Positions 57,620 through 64,000 of a stretch of 64,000 bases of DNA are shown here, piece after piece. The stretch is taken from positions 38,348 to 102,347 of IMG/VR virus record IMGVR_UViG_3300032304_000826, one strand, 5' to 3'. Numbering within the stretch: the stretch's first letter is position 1; the number at the start of each line of letters is the position of its first letter. The notes under the pieces were generated by a model that saw only the letters and a program-made list of their open reading frames with translations, had not been told where the DNA came from and made no database searches. The stretch comes from a virus. Position numbers and translations under genes: made by a program.

Positions 57620-58410
57620 AGATTTTCTGTCCTCCATATATCTTGGTTTCGTGACTTGTCTACGCTATCGTAAAAATGTACGGCTCTAGCCTTAAATATA
57701 GCGGGATATCCACGAAGATTGGGCCTTAACAAAACCCCATATTGAGAGTCTTTGTCGTCCCAAAGAGGGTCATGAGAAGTAATGTGCATGTAATCATGGC
57801 CACCCCTAAGTTGTATATTAGCTGCTGCCCTATGGCCCCCAGTAATAATAGTATTATTTCTAATCGTAGGCATGGGCATACCTCTTCCGGGTACTGAGAA
57901 GGTGTCGTTTCCTTTATCAGAAAAGGTATGTTGAAAAGAGTCCGACATTTCAGTAAAATTTTTGGTTTGCCTAACCATTTCTCTATCATCAGAAGTAAGA
58001 TCTTTTATAATGTTTGACGAATGAATGACATGGCTATACTTTGGGTTTTTACGTTGAATGCCCTGCACTAAGCTTTCAGAAGATTTTGATATGCCAATAT
58101 CATCAAACTCATCTTGAGTTAAGTGAATTGGGTTGCTAGGCTTTACGCGCCCTTCTACAACAGCCGCACCAGTATCTCCGTCAGCTTTTGCGTACTCTAC
58201 GGCGTCATGCATTTTATCTGTAAGGTAAAGCCCAGGGCCAAATCTTTTTGGGTAATCTCTATCTTTAGTCCCACCTACATTAAAAGAAGTGCGAAGCACT
58301 GGCTCTTGTTTTGGAGCATTTTCTGGGCGTAATCCAGATATTAAACGTGCAGTTCCTACTCGAGTCCCGTGAAACATAGGCCCAACAAGGTAGGATGGGT
58401 CATTAGCCAC
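57616..58410 (-). CDS. ADP-ribosyltransferase-like protein, 264 aa
   Basis: The N-terminal domain has PMFHGTRVGTARLISGLRPE and later RFGPGLYLTDKMHDAVEYAK, matching the H-G-T and G-x-GLYL(T/S)-x-Y elements of the diphtheria/PARP-like ART fold. Asp or Glu in the VHLTQDEFDD-like segment could complete the triad. The C-terminal half is phage-specific. ADP-ribosylation of host proteins early in infection is known from T4 Alt/Mod. The class call is tentative. Confidence 0.62.
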   Translation of the reverse strand: MANDPSYLVGPMFHGTRVGTARLISGLRPENAPKQEPVLRTSFNVGGTKDRDYPKRFGPGLYLTDKMHDAVEYAKADGDTGAAVVEGRVKPSNPIHLTQDEFDDIGISKSSESLVQGIQRKNPKYSHVIHSSNIIKDLTSDDREMVRQTKNFTEMSDSFQHTFSDKGNDTFSVPGRGMPMPTIRNNTIITGGHRAAANIQLRGGHDYMHITSHDPLWDDKDSQYGVLLRPNLRGYPAIFKARAVHFYDSVDKSRNQDIWRTENL

Positions 58411-58674
58411 TTACTTACTGCTTCCGCCCTCAAAGTTATCCGTGTCGTTCTTTCGTGCACGGGTAGACTTTTTTCTAGGAGCTAGTGGTATACCGGCATT
58501 TAGCTGGCCTAGTACGCTTTCAATCTCTGACTGAGAGAATCTTTTATGCCCTCCAGGACTTACACCTACGCCCTTTAGATTTTCAGCATGGCGACGCATG
58601 GTCTTTGGGCTAACACGCCACTTTTTTGCGGCTTCTCGTGAAGTGTAAAATGGTTCGTCGTTTTCTAATCCCAT
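58411..58674 (-). CDS. MerR/excisionase-type HTH protein
   Basis: The 87 aa protein starts at ATG 58674, one base after the preceding stop. The HTH reads YTSREAAKKWRVSPKTMRRH, then GVGVSPGGHKRFSQSEIESV, the typical MerR-like wing (G-G-H-R-F/Y). A basic tail (LAPRKKSTRARKNDTDNFEG) follows. It is a DNA-binding regulator or terminase-type binder. No integrase is visible nearby, so it is not clearly an excisionase. Confidence 0.8.
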   Translation of the reverse strand: MGLENDEPFYTSREAAKKWRVSPKTMRRHAENLKGVGVSPGGHKRFSQSEIESVLGQLNAGIPLAPRKKSTRARKNDTDNFEGGSSK

Positions 58675-58675
58675 A

Positions 58676-59221
58676 TCAATTCCAATGTGGTCGTAGGTGA
58701 GAGAACTGCTGAGCAAGTCTAGGATTAAACTCGGCAGGTACATTTGAGGAAATGTTTGCTTTACCATCGTTTACCAATTTAGGTGCTGGAGCTAGGTTCT
58801 GATTTGGGGTGTATCGAGGGATGGTCATAGTAACCGCGCCCTCATTTTCAACCATAGAGTAAAGATTTTGCTTTACTCTACGATCTGGGCGTAAGTTTTC
58901 TGGCCACATATACTGACCAGGATCAATGCGCTCACCTTTGTGAACTCCACGTTGGTAAGCGCGTTGATTTGTCCTGTTCTTTAAAGAATCTAATACTGTA
59001 TCTGATACAGCGTAAGGCTTGCCCTTATCATCACGGCGTGAACGTATAGTGCCTAAGTATCCATCTGGATACTCAGCTTGTGGAACACGTCCAATACCTA
59101 AGCGCTGGTAGTCAAGGTCGCTTCGTGGTACCACTGGGGTACCATTTCCACCTGTGGTGGTGTAAGCGCCCTGGTAGCCGTTAGCGCCAAGGTATTGCCA
59201 GTTTTGATGTGATTGAGGCAT
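58676..59221 (-). CDS. Hypothetical Asn/Pro/Arg-rich protein, 181 aa
   Basis: The extended soluble sequence includes PQSHQNWQYLGANGYQGAYT, SRRDDKGKPYAVSDTVLDSL, IDPGQYMWPENLRPDRRVKQ and QFSHLRPHWN. Similar low-helix style to 55262 and 57251. A virion or scaffolding role is possible; unknown. Confidence 0.55.
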   Translation of the reverse strand: MPQSHQNWQYLGANGYQGAYTTTGGNGTPVVPRSDLDYQRLGIGRVPQAEYPDGYLGTIRSRRDDKGKPYAVSDTVLDSLKNRTNQRAYQRGVHKGERIDPGQYMWPENLRPDRRVKQNLYSMVENEGAVTMTIPRYTPNQNLAPAPKLVNDGKANISSNVPAEFNPRLAQQFSHLRPHWN

Positions 59222-59239
59222 ACCCTAAGTTTACGTCTT

Positions 59240-59515
59240 CTACTTAGCTTTGGCTTTCTTAGCTGCCTTCTTATTTGAGCTTGCCAAAACAGCGGCCAAT
59301 TGCTTCTCAACTTCAGGCAAAGCGAGCTTTATGAGACCAAATGCTGGGTCCTTTGGGTTTACGGCGCGAATTGCTACTGGCAGGATTGCTGCTAGTCCGG
59401 CTGCGATGAGTCCCTTTGGGTCAGTGTTTCCGGTGCTCCATAGAGCTACAGCTGCTGCAAGAAATGAGCGACCGTATGATGCGAGGATTGCGGTGATTTT
59501 TGGGTCTAGCTTCAT
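59240..59515 (-). CDS. Small two-span membrane protein, holin-like
   Basis: Residues about 6-25 (KITAILASYGRSFLAAAVAL) and about 35-53 (GLIAAGLAAILPVAIRAVNP) are hydrophobic, and the C-terminus is Lys/Ala-rich. Similar proteins are called holins in actinophages. It lies 36 kb from the CHAP endolysin, so it may serve another membrane function. Confidence 0.6.
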   Translation of the reverse strand: MKLDPKITAILASYGRSFLAAAVALWSTGNTDPKGLIAAGLAAILPVAIRAVNPKDPAFGLIKLALPEVEKQLAAVLASSNKKAAKKAKAK

Positions 59516-59517
59516 AG

Positions 59518-59760
59518 TTATTCCTTATCTGTTTTCTTTACTAGTATAGTAAAGAGATCATCTAATCTTTTTGATTGAGCTTCTTGACTTTTTTCTAAAC
59601 GATTAACTGAGTCTTTAACTGAACTGCCCCCGTTTGGTTTTAATTCTGAAAGGTAATCACTAACAAGTCTTTTTACCATTCTACCAACCCTCAACTCTAG
59701 TATTCCAAGAATTGTAAAGGTTCCAATAACTGCGGTAAAAGCGAACTCAACATTAGACAT
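59518..59760 (-). CDS. Small membrane protein with coiled coil, DUF2746-like
   Basis: The 80 aa protein has an N-terminal hydrophobic segment EFAFTAVIGTFTILGILELR and then a coiled coil (KDSVNRLEKSQEAQSKRLDD). The layout fits DUF2746 holin-associated proteins of mycobacteriophages. It begins 2 bp from the next membrane gene, so the two are paired. Confidence 0.6.
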   Translation of the reverse strand: MSNVEFAFTAVIGTFTILGILELRVGRMVKRLVSDYLSELKPNGGSSVKDSVNRLEKSQEAQSKRLDDLFTILVKKTDKE

Positions 59761-59786
59761 TAAGTTATCCTAAAAGTAAGGGGCAG

Positions 59787-59812
59787 GTGTACTGGCCTAT
59801 CATGCAGTACAC
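59787..59812 (-). other. Intergenic hairpin
   Basis: GTGTACTG pairs with CAGTACAC (8 bp, 10-nt loop) between the metallophosphoesterase stop (59835) and the membrane gene start (59760). No T-run is present. It is possibly an RNA-processing site. Confidence 0.4.
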
Positions 59813-59834
59813 GTGGTCAGTACGTCACGCTAAA

Positions 59835-60998
59835 CTAGGTAAGAACTATTAATTCTCTTCTAGGATCGACGCCGTCTCCTACAACCATAGACACTATTCC
59901 CGGAGCGCTTTCTAGCCCAGATTTATCTCTAAACCAGGCAGATCCGTTATCCATTGCAGGGTTTTGTACAAATAACCTAGGTCCAACGCTTTGTGCGTGG
60001 TAATGGTGGTAGTGTCCAACATTTAAGATGTCAGCTTGCGCTACAGCACATCGACCCATAGCTTGGCCGCCCCACCATTTAATCATGTCACGGGCTTGAT
60101 GGCCATGGGCCATGCCGTACATAACGCCACTTAGGTTTACAGCTATAGTCATGTCATCTGCTGCTGGGTAACGGAACTCTACGCGATCTCGTAAGAAATC
60201 ATTCTCTTTACAGATATCCTCAACTTGAGAAACTACTTCGATCTGCCAAGAGTCTTCTGGCCTGCCTAATAAAAATCTTTGGACTTCATCATGGTTTCCT
60301 GGAACAACAGGAATAATAAGTTTTGGTGCTAAAGGTGCGAGCGCTTTAACTTGAGCTAGTAACATTCTACGACCAACTCGTACTTGCTCTGATACGCCAA
60401 TATCATGTCGACCCATTACTTTACCTTTTTGACTTGTCATACCTTCGATACAGTCACCTAATTGAGGTAAAGCTATCTGCCCTATTGAATATTTCTTTGC
60501 TAAATACTTATGGTGATCTACTGCAGAATCAAAAGACTTTAATACTCTATCTATAATTGCTGGGGTATCGTCTTTTCCATATTGCGTATCACCTATGCTG
60601 TATACAGCTGTTAAATCTCCTGAAGCGGAAACAACTTTACTTGGAGACCATTTAGTTATCCCAGTTAACAGTTGTTCTAAATCATAATCAGGTTTGGTGT
60701 TTACTCTTGAAGGAACTACATTAACTCTAAATGATTCTAACCAATCACCGTTAAACGTTTGCCAACGTGATCTACGGTGAGAAACTACTACCCACTCTGC
60801 TGGATCTAATTTTGCCTCTATTAATATCTCTTCTGCGCCAGGAGTATTACCATCTGGTCTTGGTGTTGAGATAACAAAGCCGCCCTCTGTACCTATTTCA
60901 GAACGTGGTCTCCACGCCTCTGGAATATTTTTATTGGCTTTATCTGAACCTTGATTACCAGCTTGAATTATCGAATCATAATCATCTGCTAAAGACAT
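59835..60998 (-). CDS. Metallophosphoesterase, SbcD/MRE11-like fold
   Basis: The 387 aa protein starts at ATG 60998 with AAGGAG. The N-terminal 100 residues are a phage-specific domain (WVVVSHRRSRWQTFNGDWLE). Catalytic motifs are IGDTQYGKD, LGDCIEG, VPGNHDE, YGMAHGHQARD and NVGHYHHYH, the five binuclear metal motifs of calcineurin-like phosphoesterases. It may act on DNA ends, but the substrate is not shown. It overlaps the upstream gene by 10 bp. Confidence 0.87.
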   Translation of the reverse strand: MSLADDYDSIIQAGNQGSDKANKNIPEAWRPRSEIGTEGGFVISTPRPDGNTPGAEEILIEAKLDPAEWVVVSHRRSRWQTFNGDWLESFRVNVVPSRVNTKPDYDLEQLLTGITKWSPSKVVSASGDLTAVYSIGDTQYGKDDTPAIIDRVLKSFDSAVDHHKYLAKKYSIGQIALPQLGDCIEGMTSQKGKVMGRHDIGVSEQVRVGRRMLLAQVKALAPLAPKLIIPVVPGNHDEVQRFLLGRPEDSWQIEVVSQVEDICKENDFLRDRVEFRYPAADDMTIAVNLSGVMYGMAHGHQARDMIKWWGGQAMGRCAVAQADILNVGHYHHYHAQSVGPRLFVQNPAMDNGSAWFRDKSGLESAPGIVSMVVGDGVDPRRELIVLT

Positions 60999-61222
60999 AC
61001 ACAATCTCCTTGTCGGTGGTCACGAACAGCGGTTTTACCAAACGTGCCGCCAGCACGACGGAGCAATAGAAATAGATCTTTTGTACTTAGGTCGTCATCT
61101 TCCATAGCGACGTCTAATGCTTTTTTATCTTCTTCAGAAAGGGTAGCTGCCCATTGCCCTACAATACAGGCTTTTAAAGTGTTCATTGTTTTTACTTCTG
61201 CGTACAGATCTTGCAATGACAT
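60989..61222 (-). CDS. Small helical protein, 77 aa
   Basis: The start at 61222 has GGAGGAAGAT. The sequence MSLQDLYAEVKTMNTLKACI, then LSEEDKKALDVAMEDDDLST and LLLRRAGGTFGKTAVRDHRQ, is helical with a conserved basic C-terminus. Proteins of this pattern are common in actinophages near nuclease or recombination genes. The role is unknown. Confidence 0.62.
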   Translation of the reverse strand: MSLQDLYAEVKTMNTLKACIVGQWAATLSEEDKKALDVAMEDDDLSTKDLFLLLRRAGGTFGKTAVRDHRQGDCVCL

Positions 61223-61253
61223 ATCTTCCTCCAAATTTAGTCCAATTGCAGTA

Positions 61254-61284
61254 CTAGGTCCTAGAGGAGTCCTCTAAGACCTAG
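61254..61284 (-). other. Hairpin before the 77-aa gene
   Basis: CTAGGTC / GACCTAG and TAGAGG / CCTCTA form a stem of about 13 bp with one mismatch. It lies 32 bases upstream of the start at 61222 and after the stop at 61302. It is either a terminator without T-run or a leader structure. Confidence 0.5.
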
Positions 61285-61301
61285 CACTAGCATACAACGA
61301 A

Positions 61302-61670
61302 TTAGTAAGAAGTGCTAGCTCCATCGCTGAAGTTAGGATTAGTACGCATTGTTGCAGATTTAAAGATTCGACCATTAGCTTGAGTCATGCCGGCCTCAGG
61401 AGAGGTCTGCTTCATGTAGTTAGAGCTAATACGGTACTGAGCTCCGTTACGGTCTGCGTGAGACGCTGGGACGTTACTGCGGATACCCATAGGTTGTGCG
61501 TATGGATCTCCTGCCTGTGCGCCTTTCTTTGGAATAAGTGTGCCAGCCGCTGGTGACGCAGAAGGAGAAGTAAACTTAATTCCATCTTTGTTCATAGGCT
61601 TGCGTGGTGCTCCAGTCTTTGCCATTCCGGCTAAAGATTCCTCTGGGCTAGGGTTTGATGATTTGGCCAT
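61302..61670 (-). CDS. Hypothetical low-complexity protein, 122 aa
   Basis: MAKSSNPSPEESLAGMAKTG then a Ser/Pro/Gly-rich stretch, with GIRSNVPASHADRNGAQYRI and ATMRTNPNFSDGASTSY at the end. The N-rich extended style resembles other putative virion-associated proteins of this phage. Function unknown. Confidence 0.52.
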   Translation of the reverse strand: MAKSSNPSPEESLAGMAKTGAPRKPMNKDGIKFTSPSASPAAGTLIPKKGAQAGDPYAQPMGIRSNVPASHADRNGAQYRISSNYMKQTSPEAGMTQANGRIFKSATMRTNPNFSDGASTSY

Positions 61671-61707
61671 ATCTACTTCCTTTAAGGTTGAGTTGAGATC
61701 TCAGAAG

Positions 61708-61989
61708 CTAGTTTACGCTAATTGTGAAAACTATGGCGCTAATCTGTCCGTCTCTTGAATCTACCGTAGTAAATCCTGGGCGGCAAGTTAGGTCAAGGCC
61801 TCTAGGGGCAACGTAACCCCGGGCAATAGCAATTGCTTTAACAGCTTGGTTTACTGCAGAAGCGCCAACAGCACGTAGTTTTACAGTTGGGTTTTCATAC
61901 AGGGCGTGGGCTATAGCTGACCCCACAGATTGGGCGTTAGATCCTGCGCTTACACGCAAGAACTTCTCTTCGTCTTTTTGATCTATCAC
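61708..61989 (-). CDS. SpoVS-like protein (Alba-type fold)
   Basis: The 93 aa protein reads FLRVSAGSNAQSVGSAIAHA, KLRAVGASAVNQAVKAIAIA, RGYVAPRGLDLTCRPGFTTV and ISAIVFTISV. It aligns by eye along its whole length with stage V sporulation protein S (VSA-SN-SVA, A-GA-A-NQA-KA-AIARG-VAP-G-DL). SpoVS has an Alba-like nucleic-acid-binding fold. The phage role is unknown. Confidence 0.85.
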   Translation of the reverse strand: MIDQKDEEKFLRVSAGSNAQSVGSAIAHALYENPTVKLRAVGASAVNQAVKAIAIARGYVAPRGLDLTCRPGFTTVDSRDGQISAIVFTISVN

Positions 61990-62038
61990 AAGTAGTGTTC
62001 CTTTGGTATCGATTAGTAATCGCCCTCAGGAACAAGTA

Positions 62039-62638
62039 TTAAGGCTTTTCTCTATATTTGGGGTCTAAAACGTTTTTTATTATCTGCTTTTCATAGGCCA
62101 GATCAGCTTCCCCCGCCGCTAGTCTAGCTAGGGAATAAGAGTCTGCAGCATTGTCATCCATGAACTCAACCCCCCACTTCTTGTATACATTGAGGAGAAT
62201 CTGGTTTTTTTGTACTCCGGTTCCTTTACCGGTTACATACTTCTTAAGAACTGATGGGGGAATTATTAAAGGGTATTTAGCGTCGTCTACATTATAGAAC
62301 CAGCACTTTAGCTCTAACTTGACCATACCGCCAAGTTCTCCCGCCATATGGGCCATCTGAGCTCCGTAGGAGTATCCCTCCATGGCCGCACCCTTTACAT
62401 TAATAACCCGATCTCCCAGGAAATCACCAACGAAAGCCTGTATTGAGGATAGGCGTTCTACGCCACGCCCCTGTCCCTGGAACACCTCGGTGTAATAAGC
62501 TCCGTCTTTTGAATAAGCGGTTATAGCGAATCCACTATATGACTGATCTATACCTATGTACTTATCGCACGGATGGTCTAATGGTAACCCACCGTCGATT
62601 ATCTTAGGATTCTGTTTTGGCACGACGCTCGCGCTCAT
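62039..62638 (-). CDS. RuvC-like Holliday junction resolvase
   Basis: The 199 aa protein has an RNase-H fold with KYIGIDQSYSGFAITAYSKD (first Asp), a central AAMEGYSYGAQMAHMAGELG (Glu) and FMDDNAADSYSLARLA (Asp pair). PPSVLKKYVTGKGTGVQKNQ is the RuvC-type connection. It resolves branched DNA before packaging in other phages. It overlaps the upstream gene by 35 bp. Confidence 0.87.
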   Translation of the reverse strand: MSASVVPKQNPKIIDGGLPLDHPCDKYIGIDQSYSGFAITAYSKDGAYYTEVFQGQGRGVERLSSIQAFVGDFLGDRVINVKGAAMEGYSYGAQMAHMAGELGGMVKLELKCWFYNVDDAKYPLIIPPSVLKKYVTGKGTGVQKNQILLNVYKKWGVEFMDDNAADSYSLARLAAGEADLAYEKQIIKNVLDPKYREKP

Positions 62639-62978
62639 CTATAACCATCTGCACTGTGCCAAAGTATCCGGCACCATCTACAAGGTTATCTCGCTTAGGT
62701 AAATAAGATTCCCTAGCTAACTTTACTCCGACCATACAGAGTCCGACTTGTTCAGGGGTGACTTCTCGCCCCAGTACAACAGACCAGATAGCAGCAATGC
62801 GGCTGAAATTATCCAAAGGGTGGTCGTAGCTAGAGTTACGATCACTAGTGATGAGGCGTTGGGCTTCTTCAAGGATAGTCTCATGGGGTGAATTTTCTAG
62901 CACGAGATCTAAACCCTCCTCCATCTGAAGTGCGTCGTGTAAGTTCTCTTGATACAACTTGCGAATCTCTTTCAACAT
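62604..62978 (-). CDS. DUF6378-like helical protein, 124 aa
   Basis: The helical protein has ILEEAQRLITSDRNSSYDHP, DNFSRIAAIWSVVLGREVTP, EQVGLCMVGVKLARESYLPK and a C-terminal DGAGYFGTV. The E-A-x2-L-x3-DR-x-YG-like and NF-x2-IA-x-W patterns match DUF6378 proteins of phages, which look like all-alpha NTP pyrophosphohydrolases. Nucleotide-pool function is inferred. The start could lie 54 bp further in. Confidence 0.7.
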   Translation of the reverse strand: MLKEIRKLYQENLHDALQMEEGLDLVLENSPHETILEEAQRLITSDRNSSYDHPLDNFSRIAAIWSVVLGREVTPEQVGLCMVGVKLARESYLPKRDNLVDGAGYFGTVQMVIDERERRAKTES

Positions 62979-63363
62979 TTTCCGCCCTTGTCTCTAGTAG
63001 CTTCCTAAATGCGTACTTAATATCTAAGTCATGTTTAAGTTTTTCAACTTCTGGGTCAACAATAATGGTTGCTTTAGCAACAGCAACTCTGTCATTTTTT
63101 CCGCCTTGCCAATTATTGATCATGCACCTAGCTTCAATAGAGTCTACAGACCGCTCGGCCTCTCGCTCATTTATTACTGCTATTGCTCTAGCTCCAGATA
63201 GGTGATCATTCCATTGAGTGAATTGAACAAAAAGATCCATAAGACCTTCGTCATCTAGCTCTGTTATATCTCTGGGCAAATTTGGTATTTCAAAATCTGG
63301 CTTTGCTGAAAGCGTTATCCCTAATTCAGATAACGACTCTAATACTTTTCTACTGATGCTCAT
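62881..63363 (-). CDS. Helical protein beside the Cas4-like nuclease, 160 aa
   Basis: MSISRKVLESLSELGITLSA then DEGLMDLFVQFTQWNDHLSG, ARAIAVINEREAERSVDSIE and a basic C-terminal tail (TRRTSDGGGFRSRARKFTP). Proteins like this lie next to RecB/Cas4-type nucleases in many actinophages and may assist recombination. It overlaps the nuclease stop by 4 bp. Confidence 0.65.
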   Translation of the reverse strand: MSISRKVLESLSELGITLSAKPDFEIPNLPRDITELDDEGLMDLFVQFTQWNDHLSGARAIAVINEREAERSVDSIEARCMINNWQGGKNDRVAVAKATIIVDPEVEKLKHDLDIKYAFRKLLETRAENVERDSQVVSRELTRRTSDGGGFRSRARKFTP

Positions 63364-64000
63364 TTATCCCCCTTAAATGGCTCACAACGTTTGCAGCCCT
63401 TTGTTGCGTCAATACTACACACTGGTGGTCGATTATTCTCTACGGCCCAGACTACGTCAAGTGCGTTATCAAATATCTCTTTTACATACTCAGGGTTGTA
63501 AGCAACTGAAAACTCTTTATAGTCTTGATTTGACTTTAGCTCGTAGATAAAAACTATCTCGTCTGGTGCAGATTCTAGGGTTCCCTCTTCAACCATAAGG
63601 TGAGTTAAGTGTAGGTATACCTGTCCCTGTAAAATGTGGGATCTAAAAGGCTGCCTAATATTTTTCCAAGCAGCGTCTAGATCAGCGCCACCATTAAATA
63701 GCGCTGGCATCTCCATACGAATTGTTCCCGGACCTACTGACTTAATCTCTATAAGAAAGTCTTCCCCGAGTCCCTTTACCCAACCATCAGAATGGCCTGA
63801 AATTCTGTGCTTTGGACTAGATAAAGGGACTTCTCGATACTCATAAATACTTGGTCCAAGGTTAACCTCGTCAGAGACACCCCACACATAAGTATTATCA
63901 GTCTCGCAATACCATTTTCCATAAAGGACGCCCATATCGTTTAGCCAACCCTGCCACTTAGCGTGAACAGAATGACCAACACTGAATATAGAACTAAGTC
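63360..64000 (-). CDS. PD-(D/E)XK nuclease, Cas4/RecB-like (partial, N-terminus beyond window)
   Basis: The frame is open to the right edge (about 213 codons), so the internal Met at 63935 is not the start. It has VGHSVHAKWQGWLNDMGVLY, GKWYC, then HRISGHSDGWVKGLGEDFLI with EIKSVG (D...E-x-K), and the motif QPFRSHILQGQVYLHLTHLM. The end has three Cys (PPVCSIDATKGCKRCEPFKG) that may bind an iron-sulfur cluster. It is a probable exonuclease or recombinase partner. Confidence 0.82.
   Translation of the reverse strand, partial: LSSIFSVGHSVHAKWQGWLNDMGVLYGKWYCETDNTYVWGVSDEVNLGPSIYEYREVPLSSPKHRISGHSDGWVKGLGEDFLIEIKSVGPGTIRMEMPALFNGGADLDAAWKNIRQPFRSHILQGQVYLHLTHLMVEEGTLESAPDEIVFIYELKSNQDYKEFSVAYNPEYVKEIFDNALDVVWAVENNRPPVCSIDATKGCKRCEPFKGDK

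Noticed and set aside
58411-58674. The MerR-like protein as an excisionase marking a lysogeny module
   Set aside because: No integrase or attachment-site repeats are visible in the window, so temperate lifestyle cannot be claimed.
59835-60998. Naming the metallophosphoesterase SbcD
   Set aside because: The fold motifs are clear but the N-terminal domain is phage-specific, no SbcC-like partner is present and substrate cannot be read from sequence.

Overview
The window is a 64 kb stretch of a tailed double-stranded DNA phage genome, cut at both ends (a collagen-like fibre gene runs off the left edge, a RecB/Cas4-like nuclease gene off the right). The head genes are diagnostic: large terminase, portal, coiled-coil scaffold and an N4-gp56-type major capsid protein. 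The host is most likely an actinobacterium. This is inferred from a WhiB regulator, a BldD-like HTH protein, a proteasome-beta-like Ntn hydrolase, a DUF7455-like zinc protein and a B12-dependent class II ribonucleotide reductase. The moderate base composition would fit a freshwater lineage, but nothing in the sequence proves that.

Layout. (1) 1-33.7 kb, almost all leftward: late genes. Read in the direction of transcription they are small proteins, an Ntn hydrolase and Hsp20 (33.7-32.4 kb), basic low-complexity proteins and an HNH protein (32.4-28.5 kb), a PASTA-containing virion protein (27.4-28.5 kb), a tightly overlapping lysis-type cassette (27.4-23.4 kb), the packaging and head genes (22.6-14.4 kb), and a tail-fibre region (14.3-0 kb). 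The fibre region is built from two copies of one cassette. Two genes run against this block: a solitary secreted lysozyme-like gene at 22.9 kb and a carbamoyltransferase at 0.8-2.4 kb, which sits inside the second fibre cassette. (2) 34-47.6 kb, rightward: a probable early region of many small genes, with WhiB and BldD-like regulators, one tRNA with a CAT anticodon, a MoxR/CobS-like ATPase with a VWA/CobT-like partner, and a pyrimidine-dimer glycosylase. It has unusually long, structured non-coding leaders. (3) 47.6-64 kb, leftward: class II RNR, a TGT/DpdA-like protein with a degenerate HAD protein and a nucleotidyltransferase, many small basic or zinc proteins, thioredoxin, an ADP-ribosyltransferase-like protein, holin-like proteins, a metallophosphoesterase, a SpoVS-like protein, RuvC, and the Cas4-like nuclease. 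DNA polymerase and helicase are not in the window and presumably lie to the right.

Most unusual signals. First, the polar 10-mer CAACACAAAC occurs 14 times, always on the sense strand of the local transcription unit, in coding and non-coding DNA, including inside the lone rightward gene at 1.8 kb. Second, two or three intergenic leaders (35.1, 35.6-35.8 and 36.5-36.8 kb) share a long-range closing stem, a short hairpin and then the ribosome binding site. The first two show several compensatory base changes, so they look like a repeated, previously unrecognised structured RNA. Third, two tRNA-like elements that are not normal tRNAs lie at 39.4 and 40.6 kb.
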